From Isoetes taiwanensis (lineage: Eukaryota > Streptophyta > Lycopodiopsida > Isoetales > Isoetaceae): a stretch of DNA of 64,000 bases. The stretch spans positions 12,864,916 to 12,928,915 of the forward strand of contig JAJEKV010000027.1 in the NCBI GenBank assembly GCA_021234155.1, read 5' to 3'. The position numbers and the translations under genes were made by a program. Shown here piece after piece: positions 23,955 through 35,900 of the stretch (positions within the stretch are counted from its first letter, which is position 1; the number at the start of each line of letters is the position of its first letter). The notes under the pieces are model-generated. The model searched no databases, was not told where the DNA came from, and saw only the letters and a list, made by a program, of their open reading frames with translations.

Positions 23955-25667
23955 TCAGTAAAATAATGCAATAGCACAACCAATAATTATAGCTTTTCTA
24001 CTGGACTTGGAAGCACTAGTGCTTGAAGTGCTTGGGATGTTTGAATAAGGCTTTGTTAAGATCACAGATATGGCTGATATCATAGGTCCTCCGCGGTGAA
24101 CTGAACCAGATCCACTGGTCTTGCCATCATAAATTAGCTGAACAGAAAGGATGTCACCTGTAACTTCAGTCTCATTGTAGATGATGCATGGCTTGTTATT
24201 TCCTACGAGATCATACACATCCAAATCCTTTCTTACCAGGCTTCCTTGGATATAGACATCAAACACTCTATATCCGGTGTGATCACCTTCTATTTCTGCA
24301 AAGTAAAGCGTGACATTGTATTTTCCTGGCTGTAACTGACTTCCATGATAGGCTAAATATTCTTCTGCTGAACGCATGGATCTGTATATTTGTGCAAGCT
24401 CTGTAAGGTCAGGTTTACTAACAATTTTGGAATTTTCTGATGATATCTCTACAGCCCATGTTCTTGAACCACTAGTATCATAATGGAACCCAAATCCATG
24501 TTCCAAATCAGGTTGGAACTGTAAGTTCTCAAACGTTATATTATCCCCTCCTGCATTGATTGCAAAGCCTTGAAGGCTACCGGGTACAGAGGGAGAACAG
24601 TGATCCAATGATGTAGGGCTTGAAATGTTGCAGCTAAATGTCTTAAGGCTAGCATCAGTAAAATAATTGAATGCATAGTTTATCTCTGTGTTGCCCAAGT
24701 ATGCCCTAAACTTGGCTACAGAACCGTTGAGCATATTGTGAGAGAGATCTAGCTTCTGAAGGCTGGACATGGAAGAGAAGCTTCCATCGGGGACTTCGTT
24801 TGTAAGATTATTGTGGTCTAGAAATAGGCTCTGCAAAGAGCTTCCACCAAAGTTTTGCGGAATGCTTCCTGTTATCTGGTTGAATGCCAAGTCTAAATAC
24901 TGAAGAGAATTAGATATGGAGGATGGAGAGTCAGTGAAACTGTTTTTCCTAAAATATGCTTCGGTTAAGCTAGTCAAACCCTGCAGAGTTTTGAAAATGG
25001 TTCCAGAGAACTGATTGTAAGACAGATCTATATATTGAAGTTTCTTCAAGCCTTGGAGAAAAGAAGTCTCACCAGAAAATGAATTTTCTTGAATGCGAAG
25101 ATCGATCAAACTGCTCCAATCACCAAGCTGAGATGGAATGGTACCATTCAAGTGATTATGATAGGCATAAAAATATTGGAGATTGGTAAGCGGTCCTATA
25201 GAAGATGGAATGGGCCCTGTCAACTGATTGTTGTCCACATAGAATGCTGTCAATTTGGTAAGATTACCCAACCCCTCTGGAAGGGAACCGTTAAAATTGT
25301 TGGTACCAAGGTTCACAAATGTGAGCAGAGTAAGGTTACCTAAACCTCGAGGAATTGGGCCTACGAGGTTATTTATGCCAAGGCTCAGATATGTAAGATT
25401 TTTAAGGGAGCCAAGGGCTTCAGGAACAATTCCTGATAACCCCTTCCCGTAAAAACTAAGCTTAACGACGGTAGTGTTTGTGGAGTCACATGTAATAGCT
25501 GCAGAGTTACAAGGATCAGAGTAAAAGGCAGAATCAGTGTAGTCAAGGGCCTTTCCAATTTGCTCAAGAGCGCTCATTTCGATATTGCTGATTTTGGCAA
25601 GCGAATGGGAGGCAAAGAGCAGAAGGAAAGGCAGGCAGAGCCTGTGCATACGAAGGACGTTCGCCAT
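23955..25667 (-). CDS. LRR plus malectin-like ectodomain of a receptor-like kinase (truncated, 570 aa)
   Basis: A single open exon. I start it at the ATG at 25667; the frame is open two codons further, but only through a TTG. Residues 1-25 form a signal peptide. A Cys-pair LRR cap follows (DPCNSAAITC, 51-60). About ten LRRs of the LxxLxLxxNxLxGxIP type span residues 65-335. A malectin-like domain (about 366-537) contains GFAINAGGDNITFE, YNVTLYFAEIE and RVFDVYIQGSLVRKDLDV. A Ser/Thr-rich juxtamembrane stretch leads into the start of a transmembrane helix (IIIGCAIALF), where the frame stops. This order is that of LRR-VIII-type plant receptor kinases, which act at the plasma membrane. Those genes usually have many introns, and here the ectodomain is one exon. 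The kinase follows on the same strand but is broken, so the product would be a secreted or weakly anchored receptor-like protein. Expression is unknown. Confidence 0.8.
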   Translation of the reverse strand: MANVLRMHRLCLPFLLLFASHSLAKISNIEMSALEQIGKALDYTDSAFYSDPCNSAAITCDSTNTTVVKLSFYGKGLSGIVPEALGSLKNLTYLSLGINNLVGPIPRGLGNLTLLTFVNLGTNNFNGSLPEGLGNLTKLTAFYVDNNQLTGPIPSSIGPLTNLQYFYAYHNHLNGTIPSQLGDWSSLIDLRIQENSFSGETSFLQGLKKLQYIDLSYNQFSGTIFKTLQGLTSLTEAYFRKNSFTDSPSSISNSLQYLDLAFNQITGSIPQNFGGSSLQSLFLDHNNLTNEVPDGSFSSMSSLQKLDLSHNMLNGSVAKFRAYLGNTEINYAFNYFTDASLKTFSCNISSPTSLDHCSPSVPGSLQGFAINAGGDNITFENLQFQPDLEHGFGFHYDTSGSRTWAVEISSENSKIVSKPDLTELAQIYRSMRSAEEYLAYHGSQLQPGKYNVTLYFAEIEGDHTGYRVFDVYIQGSLVRKDLDVYDLVGNNKPCIIYNETEVTGDILSVQLIYDGKTSGSGSVHRGGPMISAISVILTKPYSNIPSTSSTSASKSSRKAIIIGCAIALFY

Positions 25668-25759
25668 AGCCAAGGCTTGAAAGGTGTTCTAGTTTTTCTT
25701 TTTTGTTTCTTGCTTAGAGGAGCTGAGACATTGACTATTATTCTACTGAATATTCTTTA

Positions 25760-26060
25760 AACAATCATGCTGCTCATGTGTGCCAAATTCCTAGAAACAC
25801 TAGCATCCTCGATGTTGAAATTGAGAATTTCCAGACAGGGGAAAAAAATTCTAGGAAGTTTTCCGGTCAAAATCTGTGGGCTTCTTTATATTTTTCCACA
25901 TGAAATCTAGATTTTCATAGGCCCTTCCGCCTAGCTTTATGCAGGATTAGAGTTTGTCCCAGACGAGTGAGCAGAGTTCATAACATGGATACTATTTATT
26001 TTTTTTTGGCAAAAACTCTCAGTTGAATAAATGATAAATCCTCGGGTTTATGTATTTTAT
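25760..26060. other. Upstream flank of the LRR gene, no gene
   Basis: This 300-bp stretch lies 5' of the LRR/malectin exon and presumably holds its promoter. It contains a GAAAAAAAT run and a T-rich run near 25987, but I cannot single out a TATA box with confidence. Confidence 0.3.
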
Positions 26061-26066
26061 ATGTTT

Positions 26067-26271
26067 AAAAAAAAAAAGCGCGGGCATTTACTTAAAATAT
26101 CTTGCAATGTCAACTAAAACATACAAAGCCTTAATGGCCAAACTGTTTGGCTGTTGGCCATTAATGCTTTGTATAGTTTAGTTGACATTGCAGTTATTTG
26201 GCCATTAATGCTTTGTATAGTTTAGTTGACATTGCAGATATTTTAAGTAAATGCCGCCGCCTTTTTTTTTT
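26067..26271. repeat. Large inverted repeat (hairpin) with a duplicated right arm
   Basis: The left arm is 26067-26140 and includes GGCATTTACTTAAAATATC, TGCAATGTCAACTAAAAC and ACAAAGCCTTAATGGCCA. It is nearly perfectly complementary to the distal right arm at 26198-26271. A second, shorter copy of the right arm (TTGGCCATTAATGCTTTGTA ... TTGACATTGCAG) lies between them at 26154-26192. The ends are A-rich on the left and T-rich on the right. The left arm can therefore pair with either right arm. The structure could be a fold-back MITE or a long hairpin able to give small RNAs if transcribed. Confidence 0.85.
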
Positions 26272-26287
26272 CCTTTGCTCTTGGTAT

Positions 26288-26600
26288 TGAGTTTCAAAAA
26301 GCTTTTGCTACTGCACTAATAGGTACATTGAAGAAAAGGTTAGAGGATCAGATTATTCATTCTTCTTTGAAAGTATTATGTCCTATTAACATGCCTAGTC
26401 GTGCCAAGGAATTGAAGGTTTATGGAATCGATGAGCTTAAGAAATTACGTGACTTCCATTGAGTGCAAAAAAATGTTGATGGTAAGATATTTCCTGCTGT
26501 CATTGACCATGAGAAATTGGGTAGGGAATATGCATTGTTTAAGCATTGTTTATTGTTTAACTGAGAAGGGGTTGCAAAGATACAAAACCACCGTGCGTGC
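26288..26600 (+). pseudogene. hAT-like (ZNF862-type) transposase C-terminal remnant
   Basis: An open stretch starting near 26288 reads FATALIGTLKKRLEDQIIH, then PSRAKELKVYGIDELKKL. After a TGA near 26459 it continues with KIFPAVIDHEKLGREYALFK. The pattern of a long helix, then YG-x-x-E(L/I)-x-x-L, then a short spacer and an ID-x-E(K/E)L segment, resembles the region before the hAT dimerisation domain in domesticated or ZNF862-like proteins. No zinc finger or catalytic core is present, and stops break the frame. Moderate-to-low confidence. Confidence 0.4.
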
Positions 26601-28330
26601 TCTTGAGAAAAATTGAGAATGGCATAGTCTTGTTGAGAACTTGAAAGTAGGAAGGCATTAAACGAGAGAAAAAACTATCTACATGTCCCAAAAAAAGGGG
26701 GGGAATTGAACTCAATATAAGATCAAACCTGGTATTATAGTATCAATAAAGTAAGCTCCAAGCCTTCAACTCCCTTTCTAATCAGCCACCTGCACTGGCT
26801 CAAGTTGTCAGAGATTCAAATTTTGAGAAATTCAAAGATGAGGCTATGTCCTTTGCCATGGACACCCCCCACCACTGAAGCATAATTCTTGACCCTTGTG
26901 GTTGGTCTCATATTTATAATAGACTCTTAATATCATATCTAGTTGACGCGCCTCAATGGCGCTCCCTGATTCCGGCAGGTCATGGGGGCAGCAAGAATGG
27001 CTTCCCCCATTCCGTTCTCCATTACAACGCAGAGAACAACAAAATCCAGCTTCCTGAGGAACTCACATTATTACTACTATGTTTTGTGACTAGAAGTGCC
27101 AGAATTGGGTCTTTATCCTCTAAATAGGAGATTATAGGAGAGAAAGGGCGATTTAATAACTAGTCATGATCATTCTTACAAAGGCTCTGCCGATTCTTGC
27201 AATATATCTTAGGAAAACATTTGAGATGGAGATGGAGGATAATCGGATCTACCTCTACTATAAACTGGAAAATAAATAGGTATCTATAAAATTAGTCGCG
27301 GGATAAAGATCCGTGGATATCAGATCGGAGATAGGCAGGCAGACCTGATCGTCAGAAGCCAAAACGAGTTGAGAGGTTTTATATTGGATTGAGCATGAAA
27401 GATGATGGAAGAAAACCTAGAAACATTATCCGGGGATCCCTGTATAAGTAGAACAGACCCTTTTAATGATTGACCCTTTCAAATATCTATTTGTTGAGCA
27501 TAGTCTTATGCAACAAAGCACATCGTATAATATAGAACGGTGCAGAATTTGATCCAAATGGCTAACAAACATGTTCACGTCGTTGTCACGTGCCTAGCTA
27601 TTTTTGCCAATGTGACTCAATCTTTAATTAACGTTCACATTTTCACAAAGTTAGCAAATAATCATGTTATGAGCATAAGAAGTTATCCTACGCTTTGATG
27701 TCAAGTATGGCATTTAAAAACAAAAGCAACTCAACATAATCATCATATAATATTGCAACAGATAATATATTATTGCAACATACATGCTTCCTCAAAGGAT
27801 GGGAATTTCAGATCTACTACAAAGTTTTGTTGCATTGTAGTAGAGAGTCCATGTTTCAGGAGATTCTAATGTCTTTGCCAAGCATTTAGAAGACGCAAGC
27901 TACATTTTTTATTTTGTTTTTATTTTGTAACTTGAAATTAACGCTGCTTTTGACGACATTAATATAGGGAACTTTATTACAAATTACAATGGCAAAAGAA
28001 CATTATCAAAACATGTAATCTCCATAAAATATAATCAAACGTGCTTTTGACTAGTTATTTTTATTTTCTTATAACAAGCCATTCAATGTTTTAGATGCAT
28101 CGTCTATGGTTTTAGGAATGGTTATTTACATATCCATATCCAATCCCCCTAGAACCCCCTATTACTGCGCTACATATGTGCCTTTGGAGTTTCTTATCTA
28201 CCTCGCCTTACAATTGGTTGACATAATACATTAATTATTGGTAACAAAAAAAATTGAATTTTTTGTTTTGGTCTGTTATGGGAGATGTTTTTTTTTTTTT
28301 AGCAAGTTCATAAATAACATATAAAACATT
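26601..28330. other. No gene recognised
   Basis: AT-rich sequence with homopolymer A/T runs (for example 28283-28300). Short frames lack domain signatures. I see no repeats beyond simple sequence. Confidence 0.4.
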
Positions 28331-28337
28331 AAATATA

Positions 28338-28400
28338 AGAATAGAATAGAGTTTTTATCGTCTACGTAGACCTCAATTGGCCTACGGGACCTAAAATGTG
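28338..28400 (-). repeat. Retroposon 3'-end-like motif with a (TATTC)n tail, copy 1
   Basis: On the - strand this reads GAGGTCTACGTAGACGATAA, then AAACTC and TATTC repeats. A very similar motif occurs at 41156-41220, and a diverged one at 52819-52895. A conserved stem-like GTCTNCGTGGAC core followed by a pentamer tail is what the 3' end of a LINE or SINE would look like. The rest of this copy was not found. Confidence 0.4.
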
Positions 28401-30480
28401 AGGTGCAAGAATCAGATATCAAGCCCCGTTAAAACTCCCTCCCTCTCACCCCGGGCGGTTGTTTGGGTGGAAAACCGTGACAGTGGATAGGTTTGCTGCC
28501 AAACTGCATAAATATAAAGACAAATATATAACATGGGGATGTAAATATGTACATGTATTTCTCAAGTAGTGCCCGAGGATCGAAATGATCTCTCAAGGAT
28601 CCGTGAATCTCAAGGTTATGATTCTAACCTCAGACGAGCCTCGCGGCTCAAAGATCTCATGCAAAGGTCGGGCCAGACGGACTGTACCAAAGATAGCGTG
28701 ACCAAATGTCATCATATGCCGTATACTGGCCTTTGACATTCGCCTATAGCTCCAACCCGCAACTTTGACAAAAGCCTCTCCGACAGCGGCCCCCAATCCA
28801 TCCCTTCCTCGCCTCAACCAAGATGTTGTGCACTGCGGCGACAGAGGCAATGGATTTGGCGCTTTTAATGGGTAGATGAGTGCGCCAGTAGCATTACAGG
28901 CCCCGCCCAACATGGGATTTATGGCATTGATAATGTGCCGCCTGACTGCTCTAGGGTGTTGCATCCCATAGCTTGTTGAGGAAGCATATGTCAAGGTCCA
29001 GGACTACAACGACCGCCTCGCTTGCACTCAGATGCACCTGCGTTCCCGCATTAATTCCTATCCGCCAACTGCTGAGCTCTCTTTTCCACCAACAATGTGA
29101 TTAGGCGTTGAGGCCCTATTGCCACAAAGCAAAGTGAGGAGGTTAGAGAGAGGAGTATCCTTCATGCGCCGCACTACCTTCTAGAAATAGATGATATGTC
29201 CGCTGAAGGGCCCCTTGAAGAGGCAAGAAACCTCAAGCTTTCCTACAATATTATCCTCGTATGGGACTGTGGACTTCAACCCTGTAAGACGCGCTGGGCA
29301 AAGTTTTATGAACCTCGCCTCCAAGTCTTTCCAAGTGGCGAGGGAAATCACCGGGCCCTAGACCTTGATCCCATACAAAAGCACAGGTTAAGACAAATCC
29401 GACAACACACAAGAATGAAATTTTCAATTTTTTTCCCCGATACAAAAGGTAGCCAATAAAACGCGACCACCATATCATCATCTCCCAAAGTAAAGAATGA
29501 AAGAGGCCAAAAAAACAAACGCCCCAATCTACCTATCTTAGTTTCAATATTTTCACAAAAACTTACTGCACTACAATGATGTAGGACAAAGGACGTCTCT
29601 CGTTCATCTCCTCTTTCATGTTCTGCAGTTGAATCCAAAAGGGACCCCAAATTCTGTCATCCATACACCTGAAAAGCAGCCAAAATCAATTTATGGCCAA
29701 TTCAATACAGTCGATTTATGTTCCAGAATCAAGCACAAGCTCAAGTTCAAGCACAAAGAGACTCAAGCTTATTAGGACCAAGTAAACCCTTGATTCCAAG
29801 AATTGTATTACCCCCTGCAACAGTCTGCCGGGGTCGGCAGGCTGCCCAGCTCATCTAGACATCCTCCGACATGCAAGCGTTTGTCCAATTAAAACTCCTA
29901 CCTACCTTCGCATTTGTGGGTTTTGAAACAATAAGGGCTTAAAGATAAACCAGAAAAATTCTTAAAAAGTTTGTTACGTTTAAAATTAACAAGCCCGTAA
30001 AAAGATAAACTAGCAGTAATGCAGACTTAGGGCAAAAACTGTTGGATGGGTTTTTGTCGGAGGGAGTGAAGAAGGGCAAAAGACTATATGGATAACTGGA
30101 AGAAATGATAGTAGGTGTGCAATTACCCACCGACATCTCATATGTTTTTTACATTTATTCTCAACCTTGAGGGGGTTGGAAGACTTCTTATTTTACATAA
30201 AAGTGCATAGTGAGGGAATAGATGTTAATGGTAGATCACATAAGGTTTCTTATTATTGTGTCAATTAAACCCACAAAAGTTTATAACTACAAGGAAATTC
30301 ACTCTTGATGACAATGACAAACGCTTGTTAAGAAGATACATGTGTAAGTTAAGGGCTCTCAGATCATATATTGTATAATGTCGTGAATTGTGTTTCGTAT
30401 GATTTGAAGCACTTCTATTTTGCACATAAATGTTTAGGCATTTAGAAATATAGATGTCTTTCCACATAGGACTACTTTGC
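28401..30480. other. GC-rich island (28.56-29.43 kb) and flank, no recognised gene
   Basis: 28560-29430 is clearly more GC-rich than its neighbours and open for 133 codons on the - strand (28593-28994) and 87 codons on the + strand (29196-29459). Neither translation shows a known domain. The composition resembles the GC-rich parts of the decayed LTR elements further left, so an old retroelement fragment is likely. 29430-30480 is AT-rich and featureless. Confidence 0.3.
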
Positions 30481-30529
30481 CATCCTATATAGATAGCTAC
30501 ATTGAAAACAAATTTGTGATGAAGCCTAA

Positions 30530-32560
30530 CATGATTCTACTCATTGGGCTCTAAATTTGCAAGTAACTCCAATATTGTTGTATTCCCACGATGCAATAAC
30601 CGTGAAGGAATGTCTCCCTGTATGCTTTGGCCAATATATGAAAGCCTCATAATTGTCCATGTCTGTACCAAATTTTGAAGATCCCTCTCCCTTAAGGAAG
30701 TCTAGATATTCTGTCACAGTCAGAGTAAGGAGCATTAGAATCAATAACATTTAAATTAGATATAAAAGTATCAAAGGGGCCCCTGTATAGCCCTATGGAG
30801 TCCCAATTTCTGTTGTAGTTCTCCCCTTGTTGTCTCTTATGAGAAGTAGCAATGGATTCAATATCCGATTGAAAATGCATTTTGATCCAGAAAACAGAAA
30901 AAGAATTGGAACTATAAAGAATTCTATTTCTAGCTTTCCAAACATTCCGCAGCAAAGGTAAACAAGAGTGTTTGCCGTATATCTCTTGCTGCGTGAAAGA
31001 GAGAATATTGTTAATATCTTTTATGGTGCGATATCTATCAAATCCGCCGAGAAATCCAAGACCAAAAAAGATATCAACTTAGGACAAAGGAAAATATGAT
31101 CCATAGACTCTTCCCCGTAGGCGTAATGACGTAGAGTTGAGATATTGTATCTTCCTTGACAAGGACACGAGGATTAGTCAAACTTTTATGAGCTACAAGC
31201 CAAATGAAAAGCCGACCCTTGGAGTGCAATAGGAATTCCATATGTTTTGAAAAGAGAATGAATCTTTGATTGATTTAATGACCATTTTTCAAGCTTCGAG
31301 AATGTTATATACCAAGACTCCATTGGAATAGAGATCACTAACCTTGTAGACGTTCTTCCCTTTTAGAGTCCATCCTAGAGTAGTACTATAAGCATTGAAA
31401 TCCTTGAAAGGAACAAGAATATTCTTGAAGTGTGCATATAGTTTATTGTCACTTGAAGTATCCCGCATTATTGTTGTTAAGGAGATCCAAGAAATAAAGG
31501 AGTTATTATCTCTGTAGAGGTCTTTTACTCTTAAGATACCTTTCTCAGATCATTTATATGCTTGATGGCTATCACTTTGGAGTGTTGATCTTGGAAGATA
31601 GGGGACCAAAATAAATTCGTGGTTATAGTGGCATCGCTGACTTATCACTCAGAGACAAGATTAAACTTTATTCCAGCCATAATCAAATTTTCATTAGAGG
31701 TAGAAGTATTTGGAGCAGATGAAGGCAGATTCGTGAGACAATGCTTACTTAGGGCATCCGAGGGATAAGATATATTCAACCAATAAGCAATGAATTTAGA
31801 AGGAGAGGCATTACCATAAGTCTCCAAATATATTTTCTTGCCAAAGAGCAAAGCTTGAATATGAAAATTTTACATCCTGCACTCCTCCTAGCCTTTTGGC
31901 CTAGACATTGAATTCCAAACTTGATAAGGAGAACATTCCAGATAAAAATTCCTTATGATTTTCTCTAAGTCAATAAATAAAACCTTGAGCAAATTGTGCC
32001 AGAGAGGAGAAGTACACATATGAGATGAGGCTAGAACAGAGTTTGCACAATAGCCTACTAGCAAAGGATAAATAACTCCCTGTAGTTGTTCAATTTCTTT
32101 TATTCTCCCCGAGAATTGATTCCACAATCCTTTTAGACTTGATTGAAAGTAAGGGGCATACCTCGAGGGTATTTAAAAAATGTGATGCCACATAAGGAAG
32201 TTTGGTTGATGTCACCAATAATTTTACTCTTGTCAAGATTGAGATGCACCCCAGGCAAAGAATCTAACTTCTTTAATTGGCTATTCAAGAAAGAATTGAC
32301 ATTATTAGCATTGGAGTCTAAGAATGCAAAAGTGTCATCTACATATTGAGATATCGTGGAGATAATCAAAGATTATTAGAAAGTTTACGTACCAATGATT
32401 TTCCCCTCATAGACAGAGCCATTATCCACACATCTAGTAAGCATATCCACAACAATTAGAAATAGATATAAATGAGGACACTTTGTCTCACCTTTGGCTA
32501 GGGGAAAGAAATTTGTCAGGATCCATTGATAATGACAGCAGAGTTAGACAAACCATAACA
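30530..32560 (-). mobile_element. LINE block 1: second half of RT, and zf-RVT region
   Basis: On the - strand, starting near 32550, NSAVIINGS is followed by LFLIVVDMLTRCVDNGS (RT block before the catalytic loop). ISQYVDDTFAFLDSNANNV (the Y-x-DD box, about 32350-32300) and HLNLDKSKIIGDIN follow. The thumb/connection region is around 32130-31890 (KIIRNFYLE). A zf-RVT-like region includes LGWTLKGKNVYKVS (about 31370), CPCQG and YGEESMDHIFLCPKL (about 31120-31060). WKARNRILY lies near 30945. Stops and frame changes occur throughout. This is the 3' part of an L1-type plant LINE. A clear poly(A) or tail end was not located. Confidence 0.8.
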
Positions 32561-32564
32561 TACA

Positions 32565-32970
32565 CAAAACTATAACACAAACACAAGCATTACACGCCTC
32601 TTTAAAAATTAAATTCCCCTTTTAAACTCCCCTTTTGTTTGGGTGCATATTCACACGGGTGACTCAAATCTAGAGCCGCTTGGATAGGCATATTCACCCT
32701 TAATTCTTAATCTACACCGCATTTAAAGTTCCCTCGCTTGTGGGGTATAGATGTATGTGACCTGCTTACATCAGATAACAATATTTTCAAAAATACTATA
32801 AGATTTCGCAATATACTATATGGTGTTGATTTTGTAATGCAAAACATACTACAGGGCTCTCGGCCGCACTATGTCACCCCCGTGTGAATATGCACCCAAA
32901 ACAAAAGGCTTAAGGGGAATTTAATTTTAAGGCTGTAATGTAATGGTTTGTGTTATTGTGTTCTGACCTC
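32565..32970. mobile_element. MITE-like element with long terminal inverted repeats, copy 1
   Basis: The left arm (about 32570-32665), which includes TTAAATTCCCC, TTTTGTTTGGGTGCATATTC and ACACGGGTGAC, is inverted at the right (about 32872-32965), which includes GTCACCC, CGTGTGAATATGCACCC and GGGGAATTTAA. The arms are 90 bp or longer and imperfect. The core has no coding content. A second copy lies at 43425-43770. The target-site duplication could not be defined. It abuts LINE block 1. Confidence 0.75.
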
Positions 32971-35900
32971 TAATAATAAGACATAATACATTGTTAATAT
33001 TTTAGAAATTACAGAGCAATGAAATAAGAGAGGCCGATAATAAAAACACAAGTAAACACAAATAAAACATAGTAGAAAAACATTTGTAATGATGTTGTAC
33101 CTATGTTTAAAACATTTAAACGCCAAACTAGTGTTGCACTATAATTATAGTGTATGAATCTCGCATACGGTTAAATCCTCATAACCTTCCTGTGCGTGCC
33201 ACCATCGTATGAATCTCGCATATGGTTGTAAATCCCTTTGCGTACCTCTTCCTCGCTTGGTGTATGCTAAGGCTTTTCGCACAGTAATTGTAGAAGCAAC
33301 CGATATTGAATAAGAAGCCCCAAAGGGAATGTCCTCCGATGCTAAATCGTGGTTTCCCTTAAGGGGCTTAATATTCGCTAAAAATGCTATATTTAGGATT
33401 TTTTGTTTTTCCACGGCGTTCTAGAGAGTCCGCTTTTAATTCTTCTTTTGAAATTTCACTGCGATTTCTACTTCGAGAAGGTTCTCACCAATGGCGTTTC
33501 TACTCTTTACTTATACCTAGATCATAGGTAACGCTTTAGGGTTCTACAAATTGTGCATACAAATTTGTTTTGAATCAGCCTTTTCTTTGTTTGAAGGAAT
33601 CATCTTATAAGTCTGAAAGCATTACATCTTTTGAAGATCACTAACAAGCACATATGTCTTCGTGATCTCAACCGACGACCACCTGTATCGCTGTTTTAGG
33701 TTTCCATCAAAAAGTCATTATTTGGTTCTTGTCTAAAGAATGCATGCATCTACAAATAATTTCTCTCGCTTTTGGAATGTGCTTCAAAGATCTACAAATA
33801 CTTCTCTCTCGCCCCAAACGTAAGCCTTCAGATGTACTAAGCTAACCTAATTTTGAAAAAGCAAAGTGGAGTTCAATAGGGATTACTAGGAGCATAAGTT
33901 CAACAGAGTTAGCGCCCTCTCATTTGTTGGGTCATAAGAAGGTAAAATGCAAACATTTTCTTTGTTCTTGTAGAATTGATAGTTTTGTTTTTACTTTGAG
34001 GGTCACGTAAATGCTGAAATAATGTTGAGTTCCCCGCTTTTGTGATATTGAGTCTTATTTGAAATGTTCAAAAGGCTTCTACAGACGCTTAATGAAGTTA
34101 ACTATACCGAATTGCCGATAGATCCGAACTTCCCGAATCACAGCAACATTTAAGATTCTCAACAGCTTAAAAGTAGCTTTGCAGCCAAAGACATTTCCTA
34201 CGTAAAGCGCCACATGCTTAGAACCGCTTTGAACTATTATTTAGAATGTATTAATTTGCTGCAGCCATAGAATGTTTTAGCTCAGATTCTGAAAATTGTA
34301 TAGCCAAGACTATGCAATCGGGCTCATTGTTGAAGCTAATTTCATGTAGTCCTTTAGCAGCAGATGTATTCTCGCATTTTTAGCATGTAGTTATGGCTCT
34401 AAATCTGCAGTACGGATGACCTAAACACGAAGTATATTGTCTATTGTGGTTCTTTCCAATGGTGTCTTCAAGTAGATAAAATGGAGTTATGTCAAGAAAA
34501 AGTTATGGCCATTGATGTATGACTGTAATTTTAGGCAGCTGAAGTCTTTGGTAATTTTTAGCATAGATAGGCTCTGTGAATTTGCAGAAATTGTACCTAA
34601 ATGAAAGTTAGATATTTGAAAAGAGCTTTCCGACGTGTGTATTAATTTTGACAAATAGAGTTGTAGTAAGAAAAGTTATGGCCAAGTAGTGTGACTGTAA
34701 TTTTATGATGCTTACAGCAGAAGTAAGTTTATATTTTACCCAAAAGAGAACTTCTTTTGGGTGATCCAACTAAGGTGTACAACAAAGGTATATATCAGGA
34801 ATAAAGTGTATCATAAATGTGGAAAGACAACCGGACTTCTACTTATAATGTGCCATGATTGCTGCTATGATATTCTTGTGACTATGCATTGTACTCATCA
34901 CCCATTGTACTTACTGCTCTAGGGGCTCCTAAACATCATGCTGGAAATAATTATTAAATTTACTAAAATTTGGTTTAAGGAATGTAGATAAGTTTGGCTG
35001 GTATCTTACTTTGCATATTCAATTAAAGCCAAGCCCTTGAATACACTCAAGTAGTTCACAACTTCCTAAACTTGTGTAATTTATTTGCATAAAACACGCA
35101 ACTTGTAGTTTGCTGACGTTTATGCTCAATACTTCCATTGAAATTTTATCCGCTTAAGCGCTATATGACTTCAAAGATTATGTTGCCTCCTAATTGCCAC
35201 TAAAATTAAAAGTGTAGCTTCTGCATGTTTCTCGCTTTTAGTGGATTATCGGCATTATTTTCAAGTAGTAAAGAGTAGGGCTGACCTCGCATCAAATTCC
35301 GCTTTATTGTCACCTTAGTTTATTGATGTATTGCCCGGAGATATAATGTTTCAGCAAATTCGTTAAATCTAGTTAAAAGTATTTCACTTATTATATCGCT
35401 GTCATCCGGATGCGCCTTTTAACGCGGATAATTTTGGCAACATTTTTGCGTAAGAAATGTGGGCAATTTCTACCAAATAAATGTTCGAAGTTGGGTAAGA
35501 CATTTTCCTTTTCCAAAATCATGTCCCCTGTATTATGAGTAAGTTGTATAATGAATGAGTTTTGATTGCTCCAGCCATATGCTCCAACCAGTCCATGTAG
35601 TAGCAATATCTATTTTGTAAAAAGAAATTAAGGAAAAGTAACAGCCTATCCTATTTTGTCTTTGACCAGTTAATTCTATATTGTGAATTCCTATAACGTG
35701 GAGAATTCCTGCCAAAGGAATTTTGTTTCGGTGGTGTATTAAATGGTCATCCACATTTTGGCTAATGTAAGCTCTATACAAAACAGACTTGCTACAACCT
35801 ATTTGTATTCTCATGATCAAGTTTTTTATTGTAAAGAAATATATCGAGCCATTCCTAAACAAACCATATTGTATCGAAATGAAGTATTGTAAAGAAATAT

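Noticed and set aside
25089-25452. + strand frames inside the LRR exon
   Set aside because: Antisense shadows of the LRR repeats.
28593-28994. 133-codon - strand frame as a gene
   Set aside because: No recognisable domain, and the opposite strand is also protein-like over parts of it. It is treated as GC-rich retroelement debris.
33145-33414. 89-codon - strand frame (MEKQKILNIAFLANIKPLKG...) as a gene
   Set aside because: The composition is plausible, but no family is recognised. The frame covers two short direct repeats (GTATGAATCTCGCATA), and there is no supporting context.
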